Assembly: GCA_949752795.1 (NCBI GenBank)
Contig: OX457071.1
Span: 74,303,983 to 74,367,982 of the forward strand
DNA from: Hyperoodon ampullatus
Taxonomy: Eukaryota; Chordata; Mammalia; Artiodactyla; Ziphiidae
Length of the DNA: 64,000 nt
Direction: 5' to 3'
The notes under the pieces are model-generated. The model was given only the letters and a program-made list of their open reading frames with translations, was not told the origin of the DNA and searched no databases. This document shows positions 22,833 to 35,166 of the stretch, piece after piece. The stretch's first letter is position 1. The number at the start of each line of letters is the position of its first letter. The position numbers were made by a program, and so were the translations under genes.

Positions 22833-22899
22833 GCATAATATTCTTGAATGAAAAAAAAATAAGGTCACAGTAAATTTCATTAATCATTTTCTCCATCAC

Positions 22900-23060
22900 A
22901 GCTGTATCCCACTGTATTGTAATTACCTGTTTACTTGCCTGTGCCCCTCAAAGTCTTTAAGTTCCCTAATGACTTACAACTATGGTCTGTTCACTGCTGA
23001 ATCACCTATACCTGGCACAGAACCTGGCACATTAGACATTCAGTGAACAGCGACCAAATA
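22900..23060 (+). mobile_element. L2 3'-end fragment
   Basis: Phrase cacctatacctggcacagaacctggcacattagacattcagtgaa, typical of L2 3' ends. Confidence 0.7.
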
Positions 23061-24700
23061 AATTGTAAATACACATATTTGTCCCCCCCAAAACTACAGC
23101 TAAAGAGAAACTATAATGGAACATCAAATATTTAAATGACTTAAGTTTACATTTAAAAGAACCTTCAATGTTAAATCAGCACTAGAAAACAAATACAGGT
23201 AAGTACTCCTTACTCTGTGCTTAACATTTTCTTGGAAAATGTGTATAAACTGAATTTTTGGCAAACTGAGTCACAGGATAAGTATGCTAGGAGAGCTCCC
23301 TTACTTAAAGGGCTTCTTTCATAAAGTGAAAAAACTCCAAACAAATGTATTTATTCTACATGAGCTTAAATTTTGCATGGTTTATTGGCTTTCCTTAAAA
23401 CAGAAGCCTCATAAAAATAATTTTTCAATACCTACCTCCTCTTTCCCCTAAAATAATGACTTGCTTAATATAAACCATAATACCACTGTTTGACAAGTTT
23501 GGGTTTGTTTTTTTTTTCAATCCCTTAGTTCTCGAGACAAGGTATAAAATTCAGGTGTACAGAAACACCCAGAGTAGGCATCATGATGTGAAGAATTCCT
23601 CTCCTTAGGATGATTATTTGTTAGAATCCATGGGCTATAATAAAGTTATGGATTTTAAAGAGCTTGTCTAGAGAGAGGAGTAACTGAGCTACCTTGAGTA
23701 TAGTTGTTAAACTATATAATTTTTTATTCACATAACAAAAGGAAACTTCAAATATGAAACCACAGAGTTTAAACAAAACTAAATGTCAACTCTGGTTCAG
23801 AGACTAATTATATTTTCCTTAAGGTTAGAAATATAGGTCTGATCCCCCTGTAAACTGATTCATTTACAAGGTATACTTTAGAAAATACTTTATTCTTTGT
23901 AGTGGCTCAATTTTTCAAATACCTGGGACTTCTATTTGGTTCAGTCAATTAACAAAGCTTGCATCTGCCTTTGGCCTTTGGTTTCGTTCAATTCTGTTCC
24001 TGGTATCAATTTAGCCAGCCCATCAAACTTTGCTCCTCAGGGTATTTTCACAAGGCGCTGCTTTTCTATTCCAAAATACGCTCAAGTTTTTAAGTTTAGC
24101 AAGTTTAAAAGGAAAATTTTCAAATATGAATTTTAGGTACACCAAAAATCAAAAAGTATTAAATACCTGTTGACATTTGGCAGTATGCCAGGAAGTCAGG
24201 GGCACACAATTACTGCCCTAAAGGAAATCTATAATATCTAACCCATAAACCTTCACCAGAAAGACCCGAAGGACATATAGACATTAACCACATATACACT
24301 AACGTAGTTACATAATATATCTATGAAGAACTAACTATGTTTTGCGGGGTGGTGAGTGAAGAGAGAATTACTGGAGTTGTATGTTAAGATAAAGCAGTTA
24401 AGATTTCTGAAGCTAAATGTTAGAACCGATTTCAGCTGAGGGAAAACTGTTCCCAGCACAAGGTGCTGCCTGAGAACAAGTTCAGAAGGGCGGTCTGATT
24501 TGATGGAGGAGGAGCAGCTGTGTTAGTCTGTATTTCAGAATCACCACAATAGACTAGTGTGTGAACACCTTCCTGGGAATAAGGTGGGCTACTGATTAAT
24601 AAGGTGTCCTGGGAATTAAGGTGTCCAGGTCTTGTGGACAAAGGACAAATCTTGGTTCTAAACCAAAGTCAAGGTAAAGCCACTCAAAAGTGGTTCTCAG
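23061..24700. other. Intronic stretch, nothing recognised
   Basis: No recognised gene or repeat. Confidence 0.55.
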
Positions 24701-24707
24701 CTGCTTT

Positions 24708-25281
24708 CAAAAATTTGGCAGTTTCTCAAAAAGCTAAACATAGAGTTACCATATGACGCTGGCTATTTGCCTAAGAGAACCAAAAACATATATCTACACA
24801 ACAATTTGCGCATGAAGGTTCATAGCAGCACTATTCATAACAGCCAAGAAGTAGAAACAACCTAGATGTCCACCAACTGATAAACGGATAAACAAAATGT
24901 GGTCTATCCATACAAAGCAATATTTTTCAACCATAAAAAGGAATGAAACACTGACACATGCACAACATGAATGAACACTGAAAACACTATGCTAAGTAAA
25001 AGACAAATGGCCACATACTATATATTTCTATTTACATGAAATGTTCAGAATAGGCAAATCCACAGAGAAAGAAAATAGATTAGTGGTTGCCAGGGGCTGG
25101 GAAGAGAGGGAATGTGGGGTGACTACTAATTGATACGGGGTTTCTTCTGACATCATAAAAATGTTCTGGAATTAGTTAGTGGTGATGATTGCATAGCCTT
25201 GTGGATACACTAAAAGTCAGTAGACTGCACACTTTAAAAGGGTGAATTTGATGGTATGTGATATATCTCAATTTTAAAAAG
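24708..25281 (+). mobile_element. L1M 3' end
   Basis: Continuous old-L1 3' region: ccatatgacgct..., catagcagcactattcataacagccaagaagtagaaac, ttagtggttgccaggggctggg, and ctgcacactttaaaagggtgaatttgatggtatgtg. Confidence 0.92.
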
Positions 25282-26482
25282 GGGATTCTCAGCATTTTTT
25301 CTGTGACAACACACCTGAAGGACAAGACATAACTCTATCAGTAGAAGCAGCCTACTACAGCAGGGACTGGTTTTGTGACTTTGACAATCACTATACTACA
25401 GAATCTTGAGAGAATGATAACTTAAGGGTCTCCAAGTATTAAGATCAAACTAACGGGTGAAAGTCACTTTTTAGTGACAACTTCAAGAACTGCCTTGAGG
25501 TGACAAGAAATATTTAAAGACAAAAAATAACACAGTAGTTTCTAAGTAACAAAGAGATGGCCAAGGCCTAGTTAAGCTGCTGTGAAGGAAAGGATTTACA
25601 AATTGTTCTGAAAGAGGTAAGGACAGTAGGATTTTCATTCTCTAGCAGCAGCTAAGAACAGAAAAAGAATAAAAACATAAAGAGACAATGAGGGTTGGAT
25701 GCGACAATACAAGGCACTACAAAAAGATAACATCAGCCACAGGGAAGAATATCTATTTCTCAACACTGATTTGGCATATACAGTCCCAACTTACACATGG
25801 ATCATATTTCAAATGTTTGTAAATCATAATTCTGAACACAACTGCCAAGAGAACTAATTTTTGAAAAAGTAGATAAGCTTGCAAATGACCTACAGTAACT
25901 TCTAATAATGTCATTATTTCTATTTTCCTAGCTGAAATTCGGTTGCCAGAAGCCACCTCCCTACCATCTTCTCACACAACTGAGAGTCCCAACAAGAGGA
26001 ATTCCCCTCCGACCTGTTGGCCACCACCATCTCAGCAGCACAGAAAATTCTGGATCCCTGCTCCTCATGGAGGTGAGGCCAAAGGAGAGTCACCTGCTAT
26101 CCAGGGCCATTGTTCTGCCATGGCAGTTTTACATATGAGAGATATTCCTAAATCAGACAGTTGGATGTCAGAGGCTGCCTGTACCCTGATTCACCAATGT
26201 TCTTGTGATGGGAAACTGCCACAGAGACAATTAAGGTGCTCAGAACATGCTGATAAATGTATCCCCACATTGAATCACAGAGACGTCATCATGTCCAATG
26301 GGTACAATGGAACACTTGTAGCACGTGTATGTAGCACTACACAAACAGCAGGAGCTCAAAGATGCCGGCAACAGAAAAGGTGAAGCAAGGAAAGGCGTGG
26401 GAAGACATAATTCAGACCCACAAAATTCGTTGGGGTCTGTAAGAGCACAATTAAAAAAAAAACCCTTTGTCCTGTTCCTTTT
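25282..26482. other. Intronic stretch with unrecognised open frame
   Basis: No named repeat. 25943-26383 on the plus strand holds a 146-codon open frame (cysteine-containing, no recognised domain) preceded by tttctattttcctag. It is antisense to CDK8. I cannot assign a function and its length is compatible with chance. Confidence 0.45.
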
Positions 26483-26497
26483 GAAATGCCCTTTCTG

Positions 26498-26663
26498 GGA
26501 CTTCCTTGGCAGTTCAGTGGTTAAGACTCCACCCTTCCAATGCAGGGGACACAGGTTCAATCTCTGGTTGGGGAACTAAGATCCCACAGGCCCTGCGGCG
26601 CGGCCAAAAAATTAAAATTAAAATTAAAATTAAAAAAAGAAAGAAAGAAACTAAGTTAAAAAA
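26498..26663 (+). mobile_element. CHR-type SINE, older short form
   Basis: ggacttccttggcagttcagtgg to gcggccaaaaaattaaaattaaaatt and a GAAA-rich tail. A perfect 15-bp duplication gaaatgccctttctg is at 26483-26497 and 26664-26678. Confidence 0.97.
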
Positions 26664-26789
26664 AGAAATGCCCTTTCTGATGAGATCTTCCCTGTCCTTC
26701 AAGAGTCAACGAAGTGCTGCCATCTCTGAGAGGTTTATCCCGAAAGCCCTAAGCAGGTGGGGGCTTCCAGGTCTGTGTTCCAACAGCAC

Positions 26790-26965
26790 CTTGTAGTAAT
26801 TATCATAATGCTTATTAAATTGCTATAGTTTATTTACATTTGTTTCCTCAGTAGGTGTCTTCTCAAATAATGGAATATGTTATTCATCTTGGCATTCTCA
26901 ATACCTTATACAGTGCTTGGCAGATAGAAGGGTCCAGTAAATATTTGCTGAGTGAATAAGGGAAG
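26790..26965 (+). mobile_element. L2 3'-end fragment
   Basis: Phrase ataccttatacagtgcttggcagatagaagggtccagtaaatatttgctgagtgaat. Confidence 0.8.
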
Positions 26966-27062
26966 AGATTTCTTCCAATGTTAGAAGAAACAGTAAAATA
27001 ATCAAATAAGCAAATCCAAAATGAATTAATTTGCCAGTCTTGCTACTAAGAAAATGGGCTCT

Positions 27063-27406
27063 GGGACCTCCTTGGTGTTGCAGTGGTTAAGAATCCACCT
27101 GCCAATGCAGGGAACACGGGTTCGATCCCTGGTCTGGGAAGATCCCACATGCCGTGGAGCAACTAAGCCCGTGCGCCACAACTACTGAGCCTGTGCTCTA
27201 GAGCCCGCGAGCCACAACTACTGAAGCCCATATGCCTAGAGCCCACCATGCTCTGCAACAAGAGAAGCCACCGCAATGAGAAGCCCACGCACCGCAATGA
27301 AGAGTAGCCCCCGCCTGCCGCAACTAGAGAAAGACCACGCACAGCAACGAAGACCCAACACAGCCAAAAATTAATTAATTAATTTTTTTAAAAAGGAAAA
27401 AAAAAT
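27063..27406 (+). mobile_element. CHR-type SINE, long form
   Basis: gggacctccttggtgttgcagtgg to acccaacacagccaaaaattaattaatt and a mixed A tail. Flanks aaaatgggctct / aaaacgggatct. It is the last CHR SINE before the CDK8 promoter. The next is at 39797. Confidence 0.95.
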
Positions 27407-28084
27407 AAAACGGGATCTAAGCATGAAACCTCTAAGTGGCCTACCCAATGGATCTGAATGCACTGAGTATCTAAGGCAGATAAATTCAACTGCAAGTACA
27501 TAAGAAATCCATAGTGAATATTCTGCTTGTCCCTTTCCATCACATTTTTTTAATGTTATAAGGAATATTCCTTATTGGGCATGCAAAATCCCCAGCGATG
27601 GGGATTATTACATGTTGTATTTGGCATTTCTGACATCTAAAGAAATACTTAAACTGAACCTAGATACACGGTTCAGCAATATTCAGAAGAAAAACTATTC
27701 GAATCCTTCAGGGGAAATAAAGGGTTCCAACCAAGTTCCCATCACAGCTAAGGAATTAGAGCTGACTTAAAAGCTCTAGTGCAGATCAAATCAGAAGCGC
27801 TCCTCGTGCTAGCCACCAAATGAATGGTTCCCAGGAGGGGAGCAGCCACATAAATCCCACACCTTAAGATGTAAACAGGAGGGAATGCCACAGGTACAAG
27901 GCATGTCAGGTAAGGGAGCTGACAAGTCTTCGGAACCTACTTATTTTCTTGTTGGCAGTTGATGAGAACCCACATTAAAGCATGAGACGAAGAAACATGG
28001 ATGTGTACTACTGTCTAAAGTAAAACTTTTGTCTTAGTGGTTGCTTACCTGATCTTGAAAAAGTATTTTATATTTTTACTTCCT

Positions 28085-28270
28085 CAAATTATAATACTAG
28101 GAAGGCCCTAAAAATGATCAACTCAAACCCCATAATTTTAGAAATAAGGAAACAAAGGTCTACAAGGGCAAATGATTTGCCCAGGGTCATACTGGTGATC
28201 AGAGGCAGAGTCTGAACTCAGTTCTCCAGTCTCCCCAGCTTAGAGCTCTTTGCACTAGATGAAGAATTTT
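28085..28270 (-). mobile_element. MIR-type ancient SINE
   Basis: Phrase gaaataaggaaacaaaggtctacaagggcaaatgatttgcccagggtcatactggtgatcagaggcagagtc, typical of the MIR family. Confidence 0.75.
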
Positions 28271-28301
28271 CACATCCCAACATGCCCTATTAGAGTCTGG
28301 T

Positions 28302-28302
28302 C

Positions 28303-28337
<35 letters not shown>

Positions 28338-28365
28338 TACACGTATATATGTGTGTGTGTATACA
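28302..28365. repeat. (AC)n followed by (GT)n
   Basis: About 15 AC units, then gacatacacgtatatatgtgtgtgtgtatacacc. The two blocks are complementary and could form a hairpin. Confidence 0.95.
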
Positions 28366-28547
28366 CCACATAGCTACACACTTACTTTTGCAGCACTAGA
28401 AAAACTAGGGCTGTTCAGGAACATACTAAAACAGTATCAGTTAATCGAAAAGACTAGTCCTGTGATAAGGCATTCATGTTTTCTGAATGACCCACTAAAA
28501 CACCAAATCCCCATGTCTATGTTTATATTTATCTTAATATGAAGCAT

Positions 28548-28800
28548 AATGGTTAAGAGCCTGGGCTGTGGAGTAAGAGACCTGCCTGTAATCCCCCAAT
28601 TCCAGCTCTGACATTTAATTAGTCATGTAACCATGGACAAATCTGCTTAACCTTTTTAAACTTCAGTTTCCTCAACTATAAAACTGAAAAAACTCAACTG
28701 ACTTGTATGGTACTTGTGAGGATTCAACAGATGATGGCTGTAAAGGGCTCTGCCCAGGTCCTAAGACTTACTCAGTAATTTAGCTATTATTATCATTACC
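28548..28800 (+). mobile_element. MIR SINE, near full length
   Basis: ataatggttaagagcctgggctgtggagtaagagacctg ... cagctctgacatttaattag...tgtgaggattcaacagatgatgg. Conserved MIR core and 3' part. Confidence 0.92.
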
Positions 28801-28854
28801 ACTGCCTACCAATCTCCGTGCTGTCTACAGAAGTGCCCCAACAAAAGTTTTCTG

Positions 28855-28905
28855 TATATTTCCCTCTCTCCCTCTCTCTCTCACATTCACACACACACAA
28901 TCCCA
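28855..28905. repeat. (CT)n/(CA)n simple repeat
   Basis: ctctctccctctctctctcacattcacacacacac. Confidence 0.9.
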
Positions 28906-31829
28906 ATTATATAGTATCTGTTCTTTTGAACATAGAGTACAGCAGCCTAAGAACCCTATTCAAGAAAAGTCTTTTTGCTTTTCTTTTTTGGAAATCAAAC
29001 TCTTACCCCAAATTAATTTTTAAATTCTACAATGCTCAGTGCCAATAATGAGAATTTAGAATTTAAAAACACAGATTGTTTTCTGGTTCTCACACTTTTC
29101 CATTCCTTTAAACAAGATAAGTTTGGTTGCCTAAATTCTGCAAAGAGGAAATGCAATTGACTCAGGAAGAAAATGAATCCCCCTGCTTCCCACTGAGGAC
29201 CCTTTTGGTGTTCAGACACAAAGGACACTCTCTATCTCATTTATGTGACAGTGAGAGTGAATTATTCCCAAGATTTACTGTGCATTTATGTTTTAACTCT
29301 ATTAGAATCTGAAAATAACGCAACTATAAAAGGCCCCCTTTCCATGTATATAATCATGCCTCAAATAAAGTATTCCACCTTCCCCACATTCCTTAAAATT
29401 CTGAGTTTACCAAAAGTGTAGTCTACTAGCAGCAGAGTACTATCAATACTTAAAATCAAAGAAATGACCTTTCAAGCTGTCTTATGTCCTAAAACAATAA
29501 TTTAAGCAGCTAACTCCTCTGGTCTAAAGTCCATTACTAATTATCCATGTCTATGATGCTCACTGGACAACTGAAAGGATACATTTAGATACCTTCATTT
29601 TAAGAGCCAAATACATCTAAATGAAATTTATTTCATTTTATTGTAAATCTCAGTATTCTCTTTGAAGGTGTTATTGTCTGGGTTCCTAGAGTTCTCTGAA
29701 ATTTCAGTTGCAGAATATATCATTTCATTTGAAAGTAAATCAATACTAGAAACAAATTATTTGATCATCATCTTTTTATAAAAGATTAAACAGCTACAAA
29801 TTTTATTTTACCAGGACTAAAATGCATTAAATTACATTTCACTGACATAAGATCAAAAGAGCTTCATAAATACAATGCTTCATTTTACCAGAGTGAGGTT
29901 ATAAGAAGCCGAAAAACATTCCCTCTGGAGCACAAAAACTGTTTTAAGTAATTTTAAAACTCTCTTGACATTTCATCCATTTTTTAAAAAACAGTTCTTC
30001 CTATAAACAAAATCATTAGAGGCCACTGGAAAACAAGCCCAAAGAATTATACACAAAAAGTTAATTTTTCCAAAATGCAATGCTACCTACTTTTTGGTTA
30101 TCATGAATGACAAAGAAATGTTCATATATTATACATTCAGCTAATTTTAAATTGTATAATTCTTCTAAAATTATTCTTAGCCTAAATTAAAACTTGACCA
30201 TGAGATATAAAATGTGGTCAAAAGTACCTCTTGCTAGTAAACAATATTACAGTTTTTCATAACATGTAAACTCAAAGTTAATAAAATTTGTATGTTTTAT
30301 TAGCTTAAATTGGTAATTTATGAAAATAGAACTGGTTTTTCTCACAGGGATTAGAAAGAATTTAAGATCACCAGAATTTTATTAAAAAGATGACAGACTG
30401 GTCAAATGCACTACAATGTCTAATCTCATGGGATCAGGGATTTTATAAATATGCCCCAAATTACATAATATTGCGGGACAGGGAGATGGTGTAAGGCCTT
30501 TAAAAAATATTGTACGGGAAGTTAACAAGGATAACTTTTTAAATATGTACGTTATTACAGAGTAATACTTCAATGAGAAGTACAATTAAACAACAGAGTC
30601 AACAACATCTCCAGAAGCTGATTTCTCAAGTGTCACCAGACTATCCATTCTGCTACAGAGTACTTTTAAAGACATGCAGCACCCACAGTATCAAGTTTTC
30701 AAATCCCTACCTTTTGCAAATACCAGTACTGCTTTACTGCTGCATATAAGCACGGAAATGCACATTCCAAATTAAGGAGAAGTACTATCTTCTTCCTCTT
30801 AAGAGTCCATTTGAAGTTATTTTAGAAAGGTATCTCAGTAAATCCAAGAAAAATGTCGAATACGTAGACCCTTCCTTCGCCAATATTTAGAATACTAAAG
30901 TATTTATAAATGTGGATTCCCCCCCAGCCAGGTAACTTCAGCTTTATAAATGGTTTCATTTTTTTAGTGCTAATATAGTTCTGAACATACCCTCCTGTGT
31001 GATTTGGGGGGAAAAAAGAAATTATCTTAAACGTTAAACAGCAGCTAACCAAACTAACGGTGATGTTCAAGTAAACCTACTTTGTTTATAGTAAAATCTA
31101 AAGATTATATAACAAGCTTTGACGTTCTCTTTCCAGCAGTTTCCTACAGTGTCAAAGGCGATAAAGACAACATCCGTTTTTAGAAGAGGAAAACAAGGAG
31201 TTAATAAATTATATTTTCTCAACTAAGAAATGCCTTCTCTTTTGTCAATATCACAAGCTATTCACCTAGTGACAAAGGAAGAGTGAACACTTCACCTGCC
31301 GGTTTCGGCAACTAAATCGGGAGCATTACCAGTCAGACTTAATATTTCTAGGGAAGAATATCTGAAGCAAAGAGATTATTGAAAGTTCATTGCCAGCTGC
31401 TACATCTGGGGGGAACGGCCTGAACAAGACTCCCCTATTTGTCATCAGCCTTTTTCCTCACCACCCACCCTGCACCAAACCCCCATTGTTCTAGGTAAAA
31501 CTCACAGCTAATGATATCGAAAGAGTAACTACTCCGTTTCTGCGGCAGGTGATCACCAGCAGGAACTCTTCAGAACCACACTGACTTGCTGATTTCTTTC
31601 CCCCACATAAAAGCCGAATTTGATCGTAAACCAACCACAAACTGGTGGGGAAAAAGGATCCCAGCTTCCCTTCCAGACTGATGGATGTCAGTCCAGAGGC
31701 GGTTGAGGAAAGCCCCAGAACGTTCCCATAATAAATCGACCCCCCTTAAAGATCATTTAAACTGACGTTTCATAACGAAATTTTAAAGAAATCTGTACCG
31801 AAACCCCTGAACTAAAAGTACACAGCTCC
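28906..31829. other. Repeat-poor proximal CDK8 intron
   Basis: About 2.9 kb of AT-rich unique-looking sequence immediately downstream of the CDK8 first exon. I recognise no SINE or LINE in it. A candidate place for conserved intronic regulation, but no specific site is claimed. Confidence 0.5.
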
Positions 31830-31997
31830 CTTGCCCGACGAGCGGCGCCAGGAGAGACTGAGGCAGCGGCTCGCGGGCTCTCGTGCGGGCCCGGCCCCCT
31901 CGGCACCAGCTCCTCCCCGAGCCCGGCCGGCCGGACCCAGGCCGGAGGGAGGCTGCCCACCTGCCCGGCGCCGCCGCCCGCCCGACGCCGACACTCA

Positions 31998-32228
<231 letters not shown>

Positions 32229-32848
32229 CTACGCCCGGCGGCCGCAGCGCCGGCCCGGCCGCGGCGGCAGGAGGAGGCCCCGCGAGGGCGCCGGGGACAT
32301 CCAGGGGGGCGGCGGGGCGGGGGCCGGCCGGTGGGGACGGCGCGGTCCCCGGGCGCAGGAGGGCGAGGGACGAGGGCTGGGGGCGGGGAGCGCGGTCGCT
32401 GCCCTTGTCCCCGCGGGCTCCGGGGCGCCGGACCCTGCGCTCCGGCCGCGCGCTCGGCCGCCGCGGCGGGCAGCGGCAGGACGGCGCGGCGGACTGCCCC
32501 TCGGGCGCTCGCGCCTCGCCGCGCTCACACACGTTCACACTCACTCACTCACTCGCTCGCTCGCTCGCTCTCCCATCCACTCAGACAGAAAGGCAGCGCC
32601 GCACAACAGCCGGTACCTCCTCAGAGAGCGGAGGGAGGGGACTCGCGGAACACGGCCGCGCTGTCGCAAAAACGTCGCCAAGCCTCGGGCTGCTCGGCCC
32701 TCCCTGAGGCCCGCGCCGCGCCGGCCGGCCGGCCTCCCCCACCTGGCCCCTCTCCCCGAGGGCTGCGCGGACAGAGCGCAGTGACCGCTGCCCAGAGCGG
32801 CCGCCACACGCACCACGTGGGGCGTCCCGGCGGCGGTCGAGGCCCCAG

Positions 32849-32867
32849 ACTACAACGCCCAGAATGC
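32849..32867 (+). promoter_or_regulatory. ZNF143/STAF-like motif
   Basis: actacaacgcccagaatgc matches the known consensus ACTACAATTCCCAGCATGC at 16 of 19 positions. It is located at the upstream edge of the CDK8 CpG island. ZNF143 commonly marks CpG-island promoters. Binding is inferred. Confidence 0.65.
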
Positions 32868-32932
32868 ACGCGCCGCCGCCGTGGCCGGCCCTCCTACGGC
32901 TCCGCCCCCCGCGGTGGGGTTGTGGCAGCGTT

Positions 32933-32951
32933 GCGTGATGGGATTCGTAGT
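32933..32951 (-). promoter_or_regulatory. ZNF143/STAF-like motif, inverted
   Basis: The minus-strand reading actacgaatcccatcacgc matches the consensus at 15 of 19 positions. It faces the motif at 32849 from 65 bp away. Confidence 0.55.
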
Positions 32952-33699
32952 CCAAGGGGAGGTGAGTCTTATTTTTTTTTTTTTTTTTTTTTTTTTTACA
33001 GCGATGTCTTTAGAGTCTGATTTGGGCTAGAAACTTAACCAAAGAAATTCAAGCGTGAGGGAGGCTAGTTTGCATTACAATCACATTTTGCGCCACTTCC
33101 GAACTCCAGAGTTTAAAGGGCATTATCGTTATCGAAAAAAATTGAAGTATTGGTCAACAGGTCACAGACTATTACTTGGTGTATTCTTGTCGTTCACAGT
33201 CTGATAAGGGCTGCACAAAGATAGCAATGTGCTGACACACATTACAAACATCAGTAAAAGTGAGTCAGCGAGGTGTGGCCACGCTGCTCCTGAAAAGTAT
33301 CACTCTTGTGACAGGCGACCATCCCAGTGCGTCCCATCCTTTCAGAGGGGACGTTATTTTGAGTATGACCTCTGCACCACTGCCCATACGAACGGCAATT
33401 TTTAGCCATGATTACAGCAATGGATCTAAATCCATGGAAACCGTGGATAATTTTAAGGTAGGAAAGGTGTCAGCTGGAGGAGTCCTGATATCTTGATAAT
33501 CATCCCTCATGTTGTTTTATCCCCCTTATTTAGACGTCTGTTTTTCATTTTTGGATTTTATGTTTTGTATTTATATTTATTTTACTTTTCCCAATTGCTA
33601 TCGTTTCCACGAAAGCTCCCCACCTCCCAAAGGACATATAATCTCTCCCATTTTTAACCTCCATCACACATTTTTTTCACTTTTCCTGTGGTACCCATC

Positions 33700-33840
33700 A
33701 AATTCTGTTTTGTCTTTTATTTCCTCTCCCTTGCTCGATTTTAAATTCCTATAGGAAGTAATATTTGCATCTTCCATAACACCTAGTATCACGGCTTGAT
33801 TTTGGTGCACAGGAAACATTTGTCGAATTAATGAGTAAGG
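33700..33840 (+). mobile_element. L2 3'-end fragment
   Basis: Phrase aacacctagtatcacggcttgattttggtgcacaggaaacatttgtcgaattaatgagt. Confidence 0.6.
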
Positions 33841-34004
33841 ATGTTTGTGTCCAAAATATCTATGTACAAATGATGACCATGATACCATTTTATGAAAAAT
33901 CCTCAGAAGGGCTCTTATACAGATTTCCCTGGAGAAAATAGTGACTTCACCACTGGTTTAAACGAAGTTGTTTTTCCTAGTACATCAAATACTGTTTGGT
34001 GTTT

Positions 34005-34130
34005 AAGCACACTGACCGGTTAGGTGGGCCTGGGTTTGAATCTTGATGTGCCATGTATTAGCAGTGTGTCCCTGGACCCTCAATTCCTTTCTTTGCAAAA
34101 TGGAGACATAAAAGCCCTCAGCTTAGAGTA
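34005..34130 (+). mobile_element. MIR fragment
   Basis: MIR core: cctgggtttgaatcttgatgtgcc...tagcagtgtgtccctggaccctcaattcctttctttgcaaaatggag. Confidence 0.8.
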
Positions 34131-35166
34131 AGTGCACCAGAAAATTAAGCTTTCATGACTGGGGCGTTCTATGTTTCCACTCAGTGACGTCAGTTGGGTG
34201 ATTCTCTAGCAGGACTGCTCCTTTGCATAGTTACAGAATTCAATTTTTTCTCCTAAATATGGTTTTAGAGTAGACGCTTCCTGAAACATATATATTTTGT
34301 ATTTCTTCAGTGCTGTGTCTTTTTGTCCAAGTATGTACTCATAGACCTTGAGAAACCAAACCACCACGCTAGAGAAAAGGTTGTGAAGAAGCATGAGACT
34401 GGGCTTGCCCCACCTCACCCCTGCACCTGTCTCCCACAGCCCCTGCACACGAGATTCCTGAACCCTGAAGGTCTCTGCCTTCTTAAACTGTACTTTTGAC
34501 CACTGCTTTGACTCTGTCCACCCTGTGGATGAAGATAAGACCTTCCCATGAAGAAACGGAGTGTTTTTTAAAAATAAAAATTGTATGGATTTAAGAAGTA
34601 CGACGTGACGTTCTGATACACATATACATAGTGACATGATTACTATAGTCAAGCTAACTAACAGTGTTCTTACTATGAGTAATCCCGGGGCAGGAAAGGA
34701 CGCCAGCCTCGGACCAGGCAAGAGAAAGGCTTGCTTCGCTCTCTGCAGCTATGGTGTGAGTTAGGGGTCTGGACTCCAGGTCGGGGGCACACGGTGGTGT
34801 GAGGTAAGCTGGCCCCTTAAAGGAGCATCACGATGGGGAGCAAAGGAAGAGAGAGCCACGAGGGCCCCTTAAAGGGGAGCTTGGCTCATGTGTTAGGAGC
34901 AGTCATATCTAATATCCAGCTTGAGGTTTTTCTTTTCTGTGTGGTTATTCCCTTCTGTTATCCCCGAGATATCAGCTGGGTCTTACCTGTGGAGCCTGTG
35001 TCCAGGCTTGGAGGAAAGGAAAGGGCAGCAGCCGGAGACGCAGTTAAGAGAGGTAAGAAGCAGCCAGCAGAGCCAAAGCAATGGGCTGGGAAGCCCTTGG
35101 GGCACATGCTTGTCTTCCAAACACTGGAGGGAGGGAACCTGGTTTTGGAAAGGATTTCCTGTAGAT

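Noticed and set aside
34206..34721. 171-codon minus-strand frame in the intergenic region
   Set aside because: No recognised family. Part overlaps an old L1-like fragment (about 34565-34690), and no promoter or splice evidence was seen.
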